This document shows, piece by piece, positions 41,387-48,367 of a stretch of DNA of 48,367 nucleotides (position 1 is its first letter; every line of letters begins with the position of its first letter). The notes below the pieces were generated by a model. The model was not told the origin of the DNA. It searched no databases and saw only the letters and a program-made list of their open reading frames with translations. The translations under genes were made by a program, and so were the position numbers. Source of the DNA: SIG455 sp045659025 (lineage in GTDB: Bacteria; Bacillota; Clostridia; UMGS1810); NCBI GenBank assembly GCA_045659025.1, contig JAZOWA010000026.1, positions 1 to 48,367 of the forward strand. Direction: 5' to 3'.

Positions 41387-42868
41387 TTATTTTACTCCCG
41401 CCATCTTCTTCCACTTCTCAATGGCGTTGTCGGCAATAGTCTTATAATCCTCTTCACTCCATTCGGGTTTGATGAGGTACTTCTCCATAATATCAAGGCC
41501 CACTACATCCGTTGTCCAGGTGACGGGCGCTCCACCAAAGGGATTGGAAATAACATCGCCCAGGGACATATATCTAAGGATTGAGTTGGTAAGGCTGTTC
41601 TCTGATTTCAAGGTGTTGTGATCCGCATTATAGGGGATAAACGCCATATCCTCGGTGACAAACTTCTGACCCTCGGAAGTGGTGTTTAGCCAGAGTAGAA
41701 ATTCCATTGCGGTCTGTTGCTGTTCCTTGGAGGCTTTGGCGTTTATCGCATAGTAGTTGGGCACAAACACAGATATAGAACGGTTGAGTTTGTTTGCCGT
41801 CATTCCCTTGGCGGTCACCGCAGAATCCTCAATGGGAAGCTTTACGGGGATGAACTCCAGGGTCTTTACTATTTCGCTGTTTGCCTTCTCAATATTGGTG
41901 TATGCCCAGTTGCCCTGCTTGATGAAAAGGGCTTTGCTATTGGCGAAAAGGTCAACGGCTGAATCGTAGTTGGAGTTGGTGGTATTGATGAATTCGGGGC
42001 CTCTTTTGAGGGGGCCGTTCTTACCCGCCGCATAGGTGGTCTTAAAATCCAGAGCCTTAGCATAGGCAATCATCGGCTCACGGATTGATTCAATATCCTT
42101 TGCAGTTGCGCCTGCCGCCTCTGCAGGATTGGAAAACACGGCATTGAGCGCCACGTTTATCATATGGTCACCATAAGTCCACTTATCTGCACCGGCTACC
42201 GCAAATACGCCTGTGAGTTTCTTTGCCATATCCGTCTTTTCACTGCGGAGGGTGTAGGTGGTGCCGTTAAGGGAAAAGGACGAGGGAGTGCCCTCTTTGA
42301 TATACTTATCCACCGCTTCTACCATAGCACGAAATTCATCATAGGAGCACGCCTTTGCATCACGGACAAAGGTGGCAGACACACCGTCACCGAAGAGGGC
42401 ATCAGCCATACGGGTATCCACAATATACCCGTAGCCTTCCACGTTATAGGGGATACCGTAGTTGGTTGTGCCATCGGAGGTAAGGCGCATGTTCTCGGGC
42501 ACAGAGGATGCCAAGTCTTTGAACTTACTATCTTCTATCTTATTAAAATCAAGTACGAATCCGCCCTCTTCCCATTCTTTGAGTTCCTGAAGGTTCACTA
42601 TGGAAAAGATTGTGGGCATATTCTTGGAATTCATCTCGGCACGCAGGGTATCAATACTGCTTGTACCGCTTCCTAAAGAAAAGGTCCTCACCTTCTTGCC
42701 CGTCTTCTCCTCAAAAGCCTTGGCAGCGGCAGAGAGAGCCATAGCACTCTCGCCCTTGCCGTTGAAGATATAAAGGTCATCCGCTTTGCCCATCATGGCA
42801 CAGCCTGTGGCTCCTATCACAAGGGCAAATGCCACTACAAAAGAAATTATCCTGAATGTACTCTTCAT
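41387..42868 (-). CDS. Extracellular solute-binding lipoprotein of a sugar ABC importer
   Basis: A 493-residue family 1 solute-binding protein. N-terminal signal with lipobox VIGATGC (Cys about residue 23), then a mature part starting DDLYIFNGKGESAMALSAAAKAFEEKTG, typical of cluster-1 sugar-binding proteins, with ALFIKQGNWAYTNIEKAN in the hinge/C-lobe and EWSEEDYKTIADNAIEKWKKM at the end. AAAGGAG precedes the ATG. It heads a three-gene importer that lacks an ATPase gene; a shared MsmX-type ATPase elsewhere is inferred. No regulator or glycosidase is adjacent. Confidence 0.93.
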   Translation of the reverse strand: MKSTFRIISFVVAFALVIGATGCAMMGKADDLYIFNGKGESAMALSAAAKAFEEKTGKKVRTFSLGSGTSSIDTLRAEMNSKNMPTIFSIVNLQELKEWEEGGFVLDFNKIEDSKFKDLASSVPENMRLTSDGTTNYGIPYNVEGYGYIVDTRMADALFGDGVSATFVRDAKACSYDEFRAMVEAVDKYIKEGTPSSFSLNGTTYTLRSEKTDMAKKLTGVFAVAGADKWTYGDHMINVALNAVFSNPAEAAGATAKDIESIREPMIAYAKALDFKTTYAAGKNGPLKRGPEFINTTNSNYDSAVDLFANSKALFIKQGNWAYTNIEKANSEIVKTLEFIPVKLPIEDSAVTAKGMTANKLNRSISVFVPNYYAINAKASKEQQQTAMEFLLWLNTTSEGQKFVTEDMAFIPYNADHNTLKSENSLTNSILRYMSLGDVISNPFGGAPVTWTTDVVGLDIMEKYLIKPEWSEEDYKTIADNAIEKWKKMAGVK

Positions 42869-42892
42869 TTTAGTTCTCCTTTATAAATGCAA

Positions 42893-42929
42893 AATAAAAA
42901 ACCGTATGAGACACGATTCTCATACGGTT
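42893..42929 (-). terminator. Terminator after the DUF4364 gene
   Basis: Minus strand: perfect 12-bp stem (42900-42911 with 42918-42929), 6-nt loop, then TTTTATTTTG. Only about 25 bp remain before the substrate-binding gene, so that gene's promoter must overlap or lie upstream of this hairpin. Confidence 0.85.
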
Positions 42930-42966
42930 AGTGTGAAACTTTTATTGAAGATTATACATAATTCCT

Positions 42967-43554
42967 TTATTCTATCTCGTCTAATTCTTCCATATTTTCC
43001 AGATCCAGCTTTTCGTAACTGTAATCTATGGCCTTTATCACCTGAAGATACATAAGGCTTGTGTGGTCTTTGAAATTGCGGACAATCTTCTTCGCCCTTT
43101 CCTTATCACCCACGTACATCTCAAATTTCAAAAGAGGCACATTATCCTCGGTAATCTCTGCCTTTACAAGATATTCCTCTTCGTTTATGGGCACTATTGA
43201 TGCATCCAGCTTATTGCCACTTAAAAACTCCTTGTTGATTCTGTCAATCTCCTCCTGCATACGCATACGCACACTGCGGAGCAATCTCTCACAGAAAAAG
43301 GAAAGAGTCTCACTGCCCTGCTGAGTGAGGGAGAACACCGTCTGCCCGTCATAGTGGAGCTCTTCAATATTACCGCTTTCAATAAGGTCGGTAATCGGTA
43401 TGGTAAGCAGGCAATAACTCACATCCGCAGCAGCAGAAAGCACGTGGAATATACGTGTGTATGTGGCACTTACCTTGAGCTTGCCCACGGCATAGAGTAT
43501 CATAAGCTTAATGTCTTCATCATTTTCTGCAGGGCGAAACTTCAACGGCTCCAT
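42967..43554 (-). CDS. DUF4364 family protein
   Basis: A 195-residue cytosolic protein of the DUF4364 family, widespread in Clostridia. The N-terminal half reads like a winged helix (IKLMILYAVGKLKVSATYTR, then ITDLIESGNIEELHYDGQT with a YSLT-like wing FSLTQQGSETLSFF), so a DNA-binding regulator is plausible. The C-terminal half is alpha/beta with an acidic tail. No target is known. It follows the HPr-like gene by about 35 bp and shares its promoter. Confidence 0.82.
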   Translation of the reverse strand: MEPLKFRPAENDEDIKLMILYAVGKLKVSATYTRIFHVLSAAADVSYCLLTIPITDLIESGNIEELHYDGQTVFSLTQQGSETLSFFCERLLRSVRMRMQEEIDRINKEFLSGNKLDASIVPINEEEYLVKAEITEDNVPLLKFEMYVGDKERAKKIVRNFKDHTSLMYLQVIKAIDYSYEKLDLENMEELDEIE

Positions 43555-43589
43555 ATCTTTACCTCCTTATCCCAAATTCAATATTTTTA

Positions 43590-43820
43590 TCAGTGTATTA
43601 TAAACGGCTTTATCTCCGCAATAAAATCGTTGCACTTATCGGAGTGAATCTCCACGCAAATAGTCTTGGCAAGGTCTAAACTCAATATACCCATCACCGA
43701 CTTGGCATCTACCACGTATCTGCCTGATATAAGATCTATATCAAAAGGGTATTTTCCCGAAATAGCCACGAAGTTTTTTACATCCTTCATCGTGTTGAGC
43801 AGTATCTCTACCGTAACCAT
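43590..43820 (-). CDS. HPr-like protein without the catalytic histidine
   Basis: A 76-residue protein with the HPr fold pattern. The segment VVDAKSVMGILSLDLAK aligns with the NxKSIMGVMSLG region around Ser46 of HPr, and FDIDLISGRY with the preceding strand. At the position of His15 (GLHARPA) the sequence is TMKDVKN, so PTS phosphotransfer through that His is not possible. A Ser equivalent to Ser46 is kept. It may be a regulatory or structural relative. ATG 43820 follows GGAAGGGG. It is first in a unit with the DUF4364 gene and has a strong promoter. Confidence 0.8.
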   Translation of the reverse strand: MVTVEILLNTMKDVKNFVAISGKYPFDIDLISGRYVVDAKSVMGILSLDLAKTICVEIHSDKCNDFIAEIKPFIIH

Positions 43821-43857
43821 AAAAATCCCCTTCCGAAAATATATCATTCTTCATTAC

Positions 43858-43886
43858 ATTTTACCCTTTATTTCAAAAAATGTCAA
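43858..43886 (-). promoter_or_regulatory. Sigma-A promoter of the HPr-like/DUF4364 unit
   Basis: Minus strand: TTGACA (43886-43881), 17-bp spacer, TAAAAT (43863-43858). Confidence 0.8.
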
Positions 43887-43897
43887 TTTAATTTCTA

Positions 43898-43925
43898 TTG
43901 AATTTTTCTGCAATTAGTGTATAAT
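43898..43925 (+). promoter_or_regulatory. Sigma-A promoter of mtaB
   Basis: TTGAAT (43898-43903), 16-bp spacer, TATAAT (43920-43925), 49 bp before the start. Its -35 lies 11 bp from that of the divergent HPr-like gene. Confidence 0.7.
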
Positions 43926-43974
43926 TATTGTGTAATATGATATTATGGGTGGATTATCGCAGGAGTTTGTAATT

Positions 43975-45276
43975 ATGAGGACTGTCGCCTTTCACACCTT
44001 GGGTTGCAAGGTTAATCAATATGAGACCGAAGCCATGACGGAGCTTTTTGCCTCTGCAGGGTTTGGCGTTGTGCCCTTTGAGGAGGTTGCCGATGTGTAC
44101 GTCATCAACACCTGCACCGTAACCGCCACAAGCGATAGAAAATCCAGGCAGATGATCCACAGAGCCAGAACCCTCAACCCCGATGCAGTGATTGCGGTGG
44201 CAGGGTGTTACAGTCAGGTGTCCCCCGATGAGGTGCGTTCTGCAGGAGCAGATATTGTAATCGGCAATACGGATAAAAGCAGGATTGTATCCCTTGTATC
44301 TGATATGGACAAAGGGTCTGTGAAAGACATCCTTAAAGAACACTCATTTGAGGATATGGCAATATCATCCTTTGGTGATAAGACTAGGGCCTTCGTCAAG
44401 ATTGAGGACGGATGCAATTCCTTCTGTTCATACTGCATTATCCCCTATGCCAGAGGCCCTGTAAGGAGCAGACCGATAGAGAGCATAATCACAGAGGTGT
44501 CTCGCCTTGCGGAAGCGGGATTTACCGAGGTGGTACTCACGGGAATACATATTACATCCTATGGCATGGATATTAAGGATAAATCCATCACCTTGGCAGA
44601 CGTAATAGAAGCAGTCCACAATATATGCGGAATACGACGAATCCGTCTCGGCTCCCTTGAACCACGGGTTATGACCGAGGATTTCATAAAACGGATTGCC
44701 ACTCTTCCGAAGCTATGCAACCATTTTCACCTGTCGGTGCAGAGCGGTTGCGACGACACATTAAAGAGAATGAACCGCAAGTACGATACCGCTATGTTCA
44801 AAGAGGCGGTGTCCACCATACGAAGATACGTCCCCGACAGCGCCATCACCACGGATATTATGGTGGGTTTCCCCGGGGAGACGGAGGAGGAGTTTGAGAC
44901 CTCCCTCAAGTTTATGGAGGATATATGCTTTGCCGAATCCCACGTGTTTGCGTATTCAAACAGGCCCGGCACAAGAGCAGACAAGGCAGAGGGCCAGGTG
45001 AAGAAGTCGGACAAGACGTATCGTGCATCCCTTATGGCAGACAAGGCAGGGGAATGCAGAGAAAAGTTCCTTTCATCCTTCGTGGGCAGGACTCTCACCG
45101 TACTTTTTGAGAAAAATGTGGAAGATGACTTATACGAAGGTCACACAGCCAACTACATCACCGTCCGCACTCCGTCTGATACCGATATTACAAACAAATA
45201 TATCGATATAACTATAGACTCAATAACTGACGGCATTGCCTCAGGTACAATATACACCCCTAAAGGAGATGTTTGA
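43975..45276 (+). CDS. mtaB: tRNA t6A37 methylthiotransferase MtaB
   Basis: A radical-SAM methylthiotransferase of 433 residues that turns N6-threonylcarbamoyladenosine 37 into its 2-methylthio form. The N-terminal UPF0004 domain has C11 in LGCKVNQYETEAM and further Cys in NTCTVTA and AGCYSQV for one cluster. The radical SAM motif is GCNSFCSYCIIPYARG (CxxxCxxC), and HLSVQSGCDDTLKRMNRKY is typical. A TRAM domain closes the protein (TVLFEKNVEDDLYEGHTANY). ATG 43975 follows AGGAG; the frame's earlier start at 43945 has none. Confidence 0.95.
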   Translation: MRTVAFHTLGCKVNQYETEAMTELFASAGFGVVPFEEVADVYVINTCTVTATSDRKSRQMIHRARTLNPDAVIAVAGCYSQVSPDEVRSAGADIVIGNTDKSRIVSLVSDMDKGSVKDILKEHSFEDMAISSFGDKTRAFVKIEDGCNSFCSYCIIPYARGPVRSRPIESIITEVSRLAEAGFTEVVLTGIHITSYGMDIKDKSITLADVIEAVHNICGIRRIRLGSLEPRVMTEDFIKRIATLPKLCNHFHLSVQSGCDDTLKRMNRKYDTAMFKEAVSTIRRYVPDSAITTDIMVGFPGETEEEFETSLKFMEDICFAESHVFAYSNRPGTRADKAEGQVKKSDKTYRASLMADKAGECREKFLSSFVGRTLTVLFEKNVEDDLYEGHTANYITVRTPSDTDITNKYIDITIDSITDGIASGTIYTPKGDV

Positions 45277-45277
45277 T

Positions 45278-46417
45278 ATGAAAAAACTCATTGCAACCAT
45301 TCTTATATTGGTTTGCCTCACTACACAGATTGCATACGCACACCCTGTGTCAACAAACACCACAGACCTTGCCAATGCACTCTATAACTTCGGTCTGTTC
45401 CGCGGAACAGGCACAGACGATGAAGGCAACCCCATATATAATCTCGGCTCCACCTCTACACGTCAGGAAGCCATAGTGATGCTTGTTCGCCTTATGGGTA
45501 AGGAAATAGAGGCGCTCACCACCAACGAGTATCTCCCCTTTGATGATGTATCCGACTGGGCGGCAAAATACGTGGCTTATGCCAGCTCCATCGGCCTTGC
45601 CAACGGTGTCAGCGCGACAAAATTTGGTGCCAATGACAAAATCACTCCCCAGCAGTTCATCACCCTTTTGCTCCGTGTCCTCGGATACAGCGAAAAGGAA
45701 GGGGATTTTACATACGACAAGGCATTTGAGTTTTCAGATAAAATCAACCTCACCCCCGGCAAATATTCTCTGAGCAATGAATTCAACCGTGGTGATATGG
45801 TATGGCTTGCATCAAGCGCTCTCCTTACCCTTGGCAAAGATAACCTGCCCCTCGTGCTCTCCCTTGTAAAAAAGGGTGCAATCAATGAGCTCCGTTTTGA
45901 AGCGGGTAAGTTCTCTCTGGCAGAGGCACTCCTTGCCGAGGAATACAGATGGGCTGAATTCAACGGCAACAAAGTAGATATAACCGCACTCAGAGAAACC
46001 TTCCCCGAGGGAGCAAACGGCTATTGCCGTCTTATGGGATTCCCCGGTGATGATGAATTTGAAATACTCTTTATAGACCAGTATGATGTTCAGTGCAACT
46101 ACAAACCCGATCTTGACAGAGTCGTAACCTGGAATGACGGTACCACTACCCATCAGAACACCGTGGGCGAAATCCACGCAATGTTCGTAAGCGGTAAGCT
46201 CCGCTCCATTGCAGGCAAGGAATATTCCAGATGGCTCCGCGCCACCTTCGGTGATGTTTATAACAAATGGATATTCTCCAGAGGTCTTGCTCCCGACGAG
46301 GCGAAGGACCTGGTAAAACGCAAAGAGAATATCGAAAACGGCACTCGCTACGAACTCTACGAAGATAACATCACCCCCGATGATATCCTCGGTTTTACGC
46401 AGATGGAAGATTATTGA
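45278..46417 (+). CDS. S-layer homology domain protein
   Basis: A 379-residue exported protein. Signal peptide 1-21 (KKLIATILILVCLTTQIAYA), then two to three SLH-like repeats over about 25-185 (STRQEAIVMLVRLMGKE; FDDVSDWAAKYVAYASSIGLANGVS; KITPQQFITLLLRVLGYS), which bind pyruvylated wall polymers. The C-terminal 180 residues are not recognised. They contain DEFEILFIDQYDVQCNYKPD and a long mixed-charge helical end. It starts one base after the mtaB stop with AAAGGAG in front, so it is expressed together with mtaB. The ATG at 45278 is chosen; an earlier one lies inside mtaB. Confidence 0.85.
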   Translation: MKKLIATILILVCLTTQIAYAHPVSTNTTDLANALYNFGLFRGTGTDDEGNPIYNLGSTSTRQEAIVMLVRLMGKEIEALTTNEYLPFDDVSDWAAKYVAYASSIGLANGVSATKFGANDKITPQQFITLLLRVLGYSEKEGDFTYDKAFEFSDKINLTPGKYSLSNEFNRGDMVWLASSALLTLGKDNLPLVLSLVKKGAINELRFEAGKFSLAEALLAEEYRWAEFNGNKVDITALRETFPEGANGYCRLMGFPGDDEFEILFIDQYDVQCNYKPDLDRVVTWNDGTTTHQNTVGEIHAMFVSGKLRSIAGKEYSRWLRATFGDVYNKWIFSRGLAPDEAKDLVKRKENIENGTRYELYEDNITPDDILGFTQMEDY

Positions 46418-46435
46418 TTGAATTTTCGCATATTA

Positions 46436-46470
46436 AAAGAGATGGTCAGAAGACCATCTCTTTTTTATCA
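46436..46470. terminator. Bidirectional terminator between the SLH gene and the aldo/keto reductase gene
   Basis: Stem of 12 or more bp (46436-46447 with 46452-46463), loop of 4, six T on the plus strand and TTTTAATA on the minus strand. It lies between two converging genes. Confidence 0.85.
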
Positions 46471-46492
46471 AGATATTTTTGTCGGACTATAA

Positions 46493-47614
46493 TTATTCTT
46501 CCTTCTCGAAGGTGTCTGCCACCTTGGTGAGAAGCTCTCTTATATTAAGCTTCTGGGGGCATACCGCCTCGCAGGCACCGCAACCGATACAATCCGAAGC
46601 CTTGCCCTTGTCGGCTGTGTGCTTTTTGTAATTGCCCTTGGCAGCCCAGTCGTTGAACACCGCCTTGGCGTTCATATCGGTGAATACGTCGGGGATGGGG
46701 ATACCCGAAGGACACTCGCTTACACAGTAGCGACATTCGGTACACTGGATGAGACGGAGATTGCTAAATACCTCGCGCACCTTCTCCACCGCTTTGCTCT
46801 CCTCATCTGTGAGAGGTACAAAATCCTTCATAAAGCTTATATTATCTTCCATCTGCGCCATATTGCTCATACCGGAGAGAACCATCTCCACACCCTCAAA
46901 GGATGCTGCAAACTTAATGGCATACCCCGCATTACTAAGAGCCCCTGCCTCGGCAAAAATCCTGTGGGCCTCATCAGGCAGATTCACCAGCTTGCCACCC
47001 TTGACCGGCTCCATTACTATCACGGGTTTGCCGTGAGCTCGGCACACATCATAGCACTTCTTGCTCTGCACTACGGAATCGTCAAAGTCGGCATAGTTGA
47101 ACTGTATCTGCACAAACTCTATCTGCGGGTACTCGGTGAGGATGGCATCCAGCACCTCGGCACTATCGTGGAAGGATATGCCCACATGGGAAATCTTCCC
47201 CTGCTCTTTAAGATCAAACACCTTCTCGTAGGCATGACACTTCTTGTATTTCTCAAAATACTTCGCCGTCTGGGAATGCATAAGATAATAGTCAAAGTAC
47301 TCCACTCCGCAGGCTTCAAGCTGGGATTCAAAGAGGGGGACAATTTCCTCCTCCGTCTCAAAATTCCAACCGGAGAGCTTGTCGGCAATGATGTATTTAT
47401 CACGGGGGTATCTCTTGGCAATGCAATCTTTGAAGGCGATCTCGCTCTTGCCGCCTATATAGCCGTGGGCGGTGTCAAAGTAATTAAACCCTGCATCTAA
47501 AAAGGCATCTGCCATGGCGCAGGTCTCTTTATAATCCACCTCGTCCCCATCCATCGGCAATCGCATAAGGCCAAACCCCAGATTGCCCTTAACCTTGCTG
47601 AATACTTCGCTCAT
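46493..47614 (-). CDS. Aldo/keto reductase with C-terminal 4Fe-4S domain
   Basis: A 373-residue fusion common in anaerobic Firmicutes. The first ~280 residues are an AKR barrel: GFGLMRLPMDGDEVDY, FNYFDTAHGYIGGKSE with the catalytic Asp/Tyr, Lys in IIADKLSGW, and YYLMHSQT with His. The end carries a ferredoxin-type region with CTECRYCVSECPSG and CIGCGACEAVCPQKLNI, two 4Fe-4S binding motifs. The true reductant and substrate are unknown. It overlaps the upstream C_GCAxxG_C_C gene nearly end to start (2-bp gap), so both are likely coupled. Ribosome binding site is weak. Confidence 0.9.
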   Translation of the reverse strand: MSEVFSKVKGNLGFGLMRLPMDGDEVDYKETCAMADAFLDAGFNYFDTAHGYIGGKSEIAFKDCIAKRYPRDKYIIADKLSGWNFETEEEIVPLFESQLEACGVEYFDYYLMHSQTAKYFEKYKKCHAYEKVFDLKEQGKISHVGISFHDSAEVLDAILTEYPQIEFVQIQFNYADFDDSVVQSKKCYDVCRAHGKPVIVMEPVKGGKLVNLPDEAHRIFAEAGALSNAGYAIKFAASFEGVEMVLSGMSNMAQMEDNISFMKDFVPLTDEESKAVEKVREVFSNLRLIQCTECRYCVSECPSGIPIPDVFTDMNAKAVFNDWAAKGNYKKHTADKGKASDCIGCGACEAVCPQKLNIRELLTKVADTFEKEE

Positions 47615-47616
47615 AA

Positions 47617-48009
47617 TTATAACCCCAACTTTTCTTCAAGTGTTTTAACACCGATTTCTATGCACTCATCACAGGAAAGGGCGCAACCCGACTTGATATC
47701 TGCACATATAATGGTATTGCTCTTTTTAGTGAACTCTTCAATGAGCTCTTTGGACAAAGTGTAGGTCTCTTTCTTATTGGTATCGGGAAGAGCATCAATG
47801 CCCTTGCTCTTTACCATACCTGCCACAAGCACCATACCGCTCACCGCACCACACACATTACCGCAACCCATTCCTCCGCCAAAACCCTCGGCAAGACGGA
47901 AAAGTACATCCTCGCTCAAACCCAAATCCCCGGCAAAGGCGCAAGCCACCGCCTGAGCGCAGTTGTAACCCTTCTTGTGATTCTCGTATGCTATTTCACA
48001 TCTGGTCAT
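47617..48009 (-). CDS. C_GCAxxG_C_C family protein
   Basis: A 130-residue protein of the C_GCAxxG_C_C (putative redox) family. Cysteines at NCAQAVACAFA, MGCGNVCGAVSGM and the C-terminal IICADIKSGCALSCDECIE are the conserved set; they may bind a metal or cluster. Family members occur next to oxidoreductases in anaerobes. ATG 48009 follows AAGGAG; a start seven codons further up is not supported. It is directly upstream of the ferredoxin-aldo/keto reductase. A TATAAT-like -10 lies about 30 bp upstream of the start, without a good -35. Confidence 0.88.
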   Translation of the reverse strand: MTRCEIAYENHKKGYNCAQAVACAFAGDLGLSEDVLFRLAEGFGGGMGCGNVCGAVSGMVLVAGMVKSKGIDALPDTNKKETYTLSKELIEEFTKKSNTIICADIKSGCALSCDECIEIGVKTLEEKLGL

Positions 48010-48081
48010 ATTATAAAACTCCTTTTGCAATTGATAAAATCCGTTGATTATATGGTATCACACTTTACGGGATTTGGCAAT

Positions 48082-48115
48082 AAAAAGCACTCGCATTAAG
48101 CAAGTGCTTTTTTGA
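48082..48115 (-). terminator. Terminator after the XRE regulator gene
   Basis: A hairpin AGCACT-c-GC/GC-a-AGTGCT with one mismatch and A/T runs on both sides, 10 bp after the regulator stop. It can act on both strands. Confidence 0.65.
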
Positions 48116-48122
48116 TGGAATT

Positions 48123-48326
48123 TTATTTCTTTTTATCGGTTAATCCAAGAATATAGTCAGTTGTTGTATTGTAAAACTTTGCCAGAGAAATCAACACCTG
48201 TGTAGGAATATCTCTTGTACCAAGTTCATATCTGGAATATGCTACTTGCGAACAATGTAAATACTCCGCCAAGTGTTTTTGTAATAAATCATTATCTTCG
48301 CGTAGTTCTCTGATTCTCTTATACAA
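48123..48326 (-). CDS. XRE-family helix-turn-helix regulator
   Basis: A 67-residue Cro/C1-type HTH protein, consisting almost only of the DNA-binding domain: KRIRELREDNDLLQKHLAEY, then CSQVAYSRYELGTRDIPT (recognition helix) and LAKFYNTTTDYILGLTD. I use TTG 48326 because GGGAGG lies 7 nt before it and the protein then begins at the usual point of the HTH; a longer frame reaches 48362 near the window edge. Target unknown. It is separated from the next gene by a terminator-like hairpin, so it need not regulate it. Confidence 0.88.
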   Translation of the reverse strand: MYKRIRELREDNDLLQKHLAEYLHCSQVAYSRYELGTRDIPTQVLISLAKFYNTTTDYILGLTDKKK

Positions 48327-48367
48327 AAAACCACCTCCCGATAAAACTATACAACAAACCAAAATGG

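Noticed and set aside
46619..47500. 293-codon open frame on the plus strand
   Set aside because: It is a shadow of the aldo/keto reductase gene, whose motifs are clear on the minus strand.
1..48367. CRISPR, tRNA, insertion sequence or prophage
   Set aside because: I saw no spaced direct repeats, no T-arm consensus with matching stems, no transposase and no phage structural or integrase gene.

Overview
The window looks like a chromosomal segment from a spore-forming, low-to-mid GC Firmicute of the class Clostridia, probably an anaerobic gut or host-associated lineage. The signs are the rpsF-ssb-rpsR operon, MurT/GatD, DUF4364 and DUF1934 proteins, many TTG/GTG starts behind strong Shine-Dalgarno sequences, a SpoVM homologue, a SpoIIQ-like LytM protein, an SpoIID-domain protein, and a ferredoxin-containing aldo/keto reductase. 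I saw no insertion sequence, prophage, CRISPR array, tRNA or rRNA. No stretch longer than 300 bases lacks a gene; the longest gaps (about 130-225 bp) hold promoters, leaders and terminators.

Layout. 1-770: 3' end of a heparinase-like secreted protein (+). 860-3700: coaE, uppP, a C26 amidotransferase and a HAD phosphatase (-). 3790-4630: a protein I do not recognise (-). 4720-17615: one closely packed run on the minus strand with no visible internal terminator: ddl, murI, DUF1934, argS, S41 protease, polA, cls, PfoR-like PTS IIC, murT, gatD. It joins three peptidoglycan-precursor steps (D-Ala-D-Ala, D-Glu, amidation of D-Glu) with replication and translation genes. 17769-18787: rpsF-ssb-rpsR (-) with a structured leader; rpmB (+) diverges from it. 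19306-20502: a glycosyltransferase and a 26-codon spoVM (-), with a SpoIIQ-like gene (+) on the other side. 21416-28743: a minus-strand surface-glycan cluster: glycosyltransferase, O-antigen-ligase-like protein, PF14907 nucleotidyltransferase, a galacturonokinase-like GHMP kinase, a sugar-1-phosphate nucleotidyltransferase, a UDP-glucuronate 4-epimerase and a membrane-anchored protein. 28885-31521: zinc-ribbon protein and MgtC (-), argH (+). 31652-35638: NlpC/P60 hydrolase, then asd-dapA-dapB-rseC (-). 35814-39537: SpoIID-domain protein, queA, tgt (+). 39616-42868: sugar ABC importer without its ATPase (-). 42967-43820: DUF4364 and an HPr-like protein lacking the phosphorylatable His (-). 43975-46417: mtaB and an S-layer-homology protein (+). 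46493-48326: ferredoxin-aldo/keto reductase, C_GCAxxG_C_C protein and an XRE regulator (-).

The most interesting unit is the kinase/nucleotidyltransferase/epimerase trio at 22106-25043. The kinase has GAHVDHQ where galactokinases have GEHTDYN, as in plant galacturonokinase. Together with a UDP-GlcA 4-epimerase this predicts a bacterial salvage route, galacturonate to GalA-1-P to UDP-GalA to UDP-GlcA, feeding a surface polysaccharide. The second clear find is spoVM (20422-20502), short enough to be missed by usual length cut-offs.
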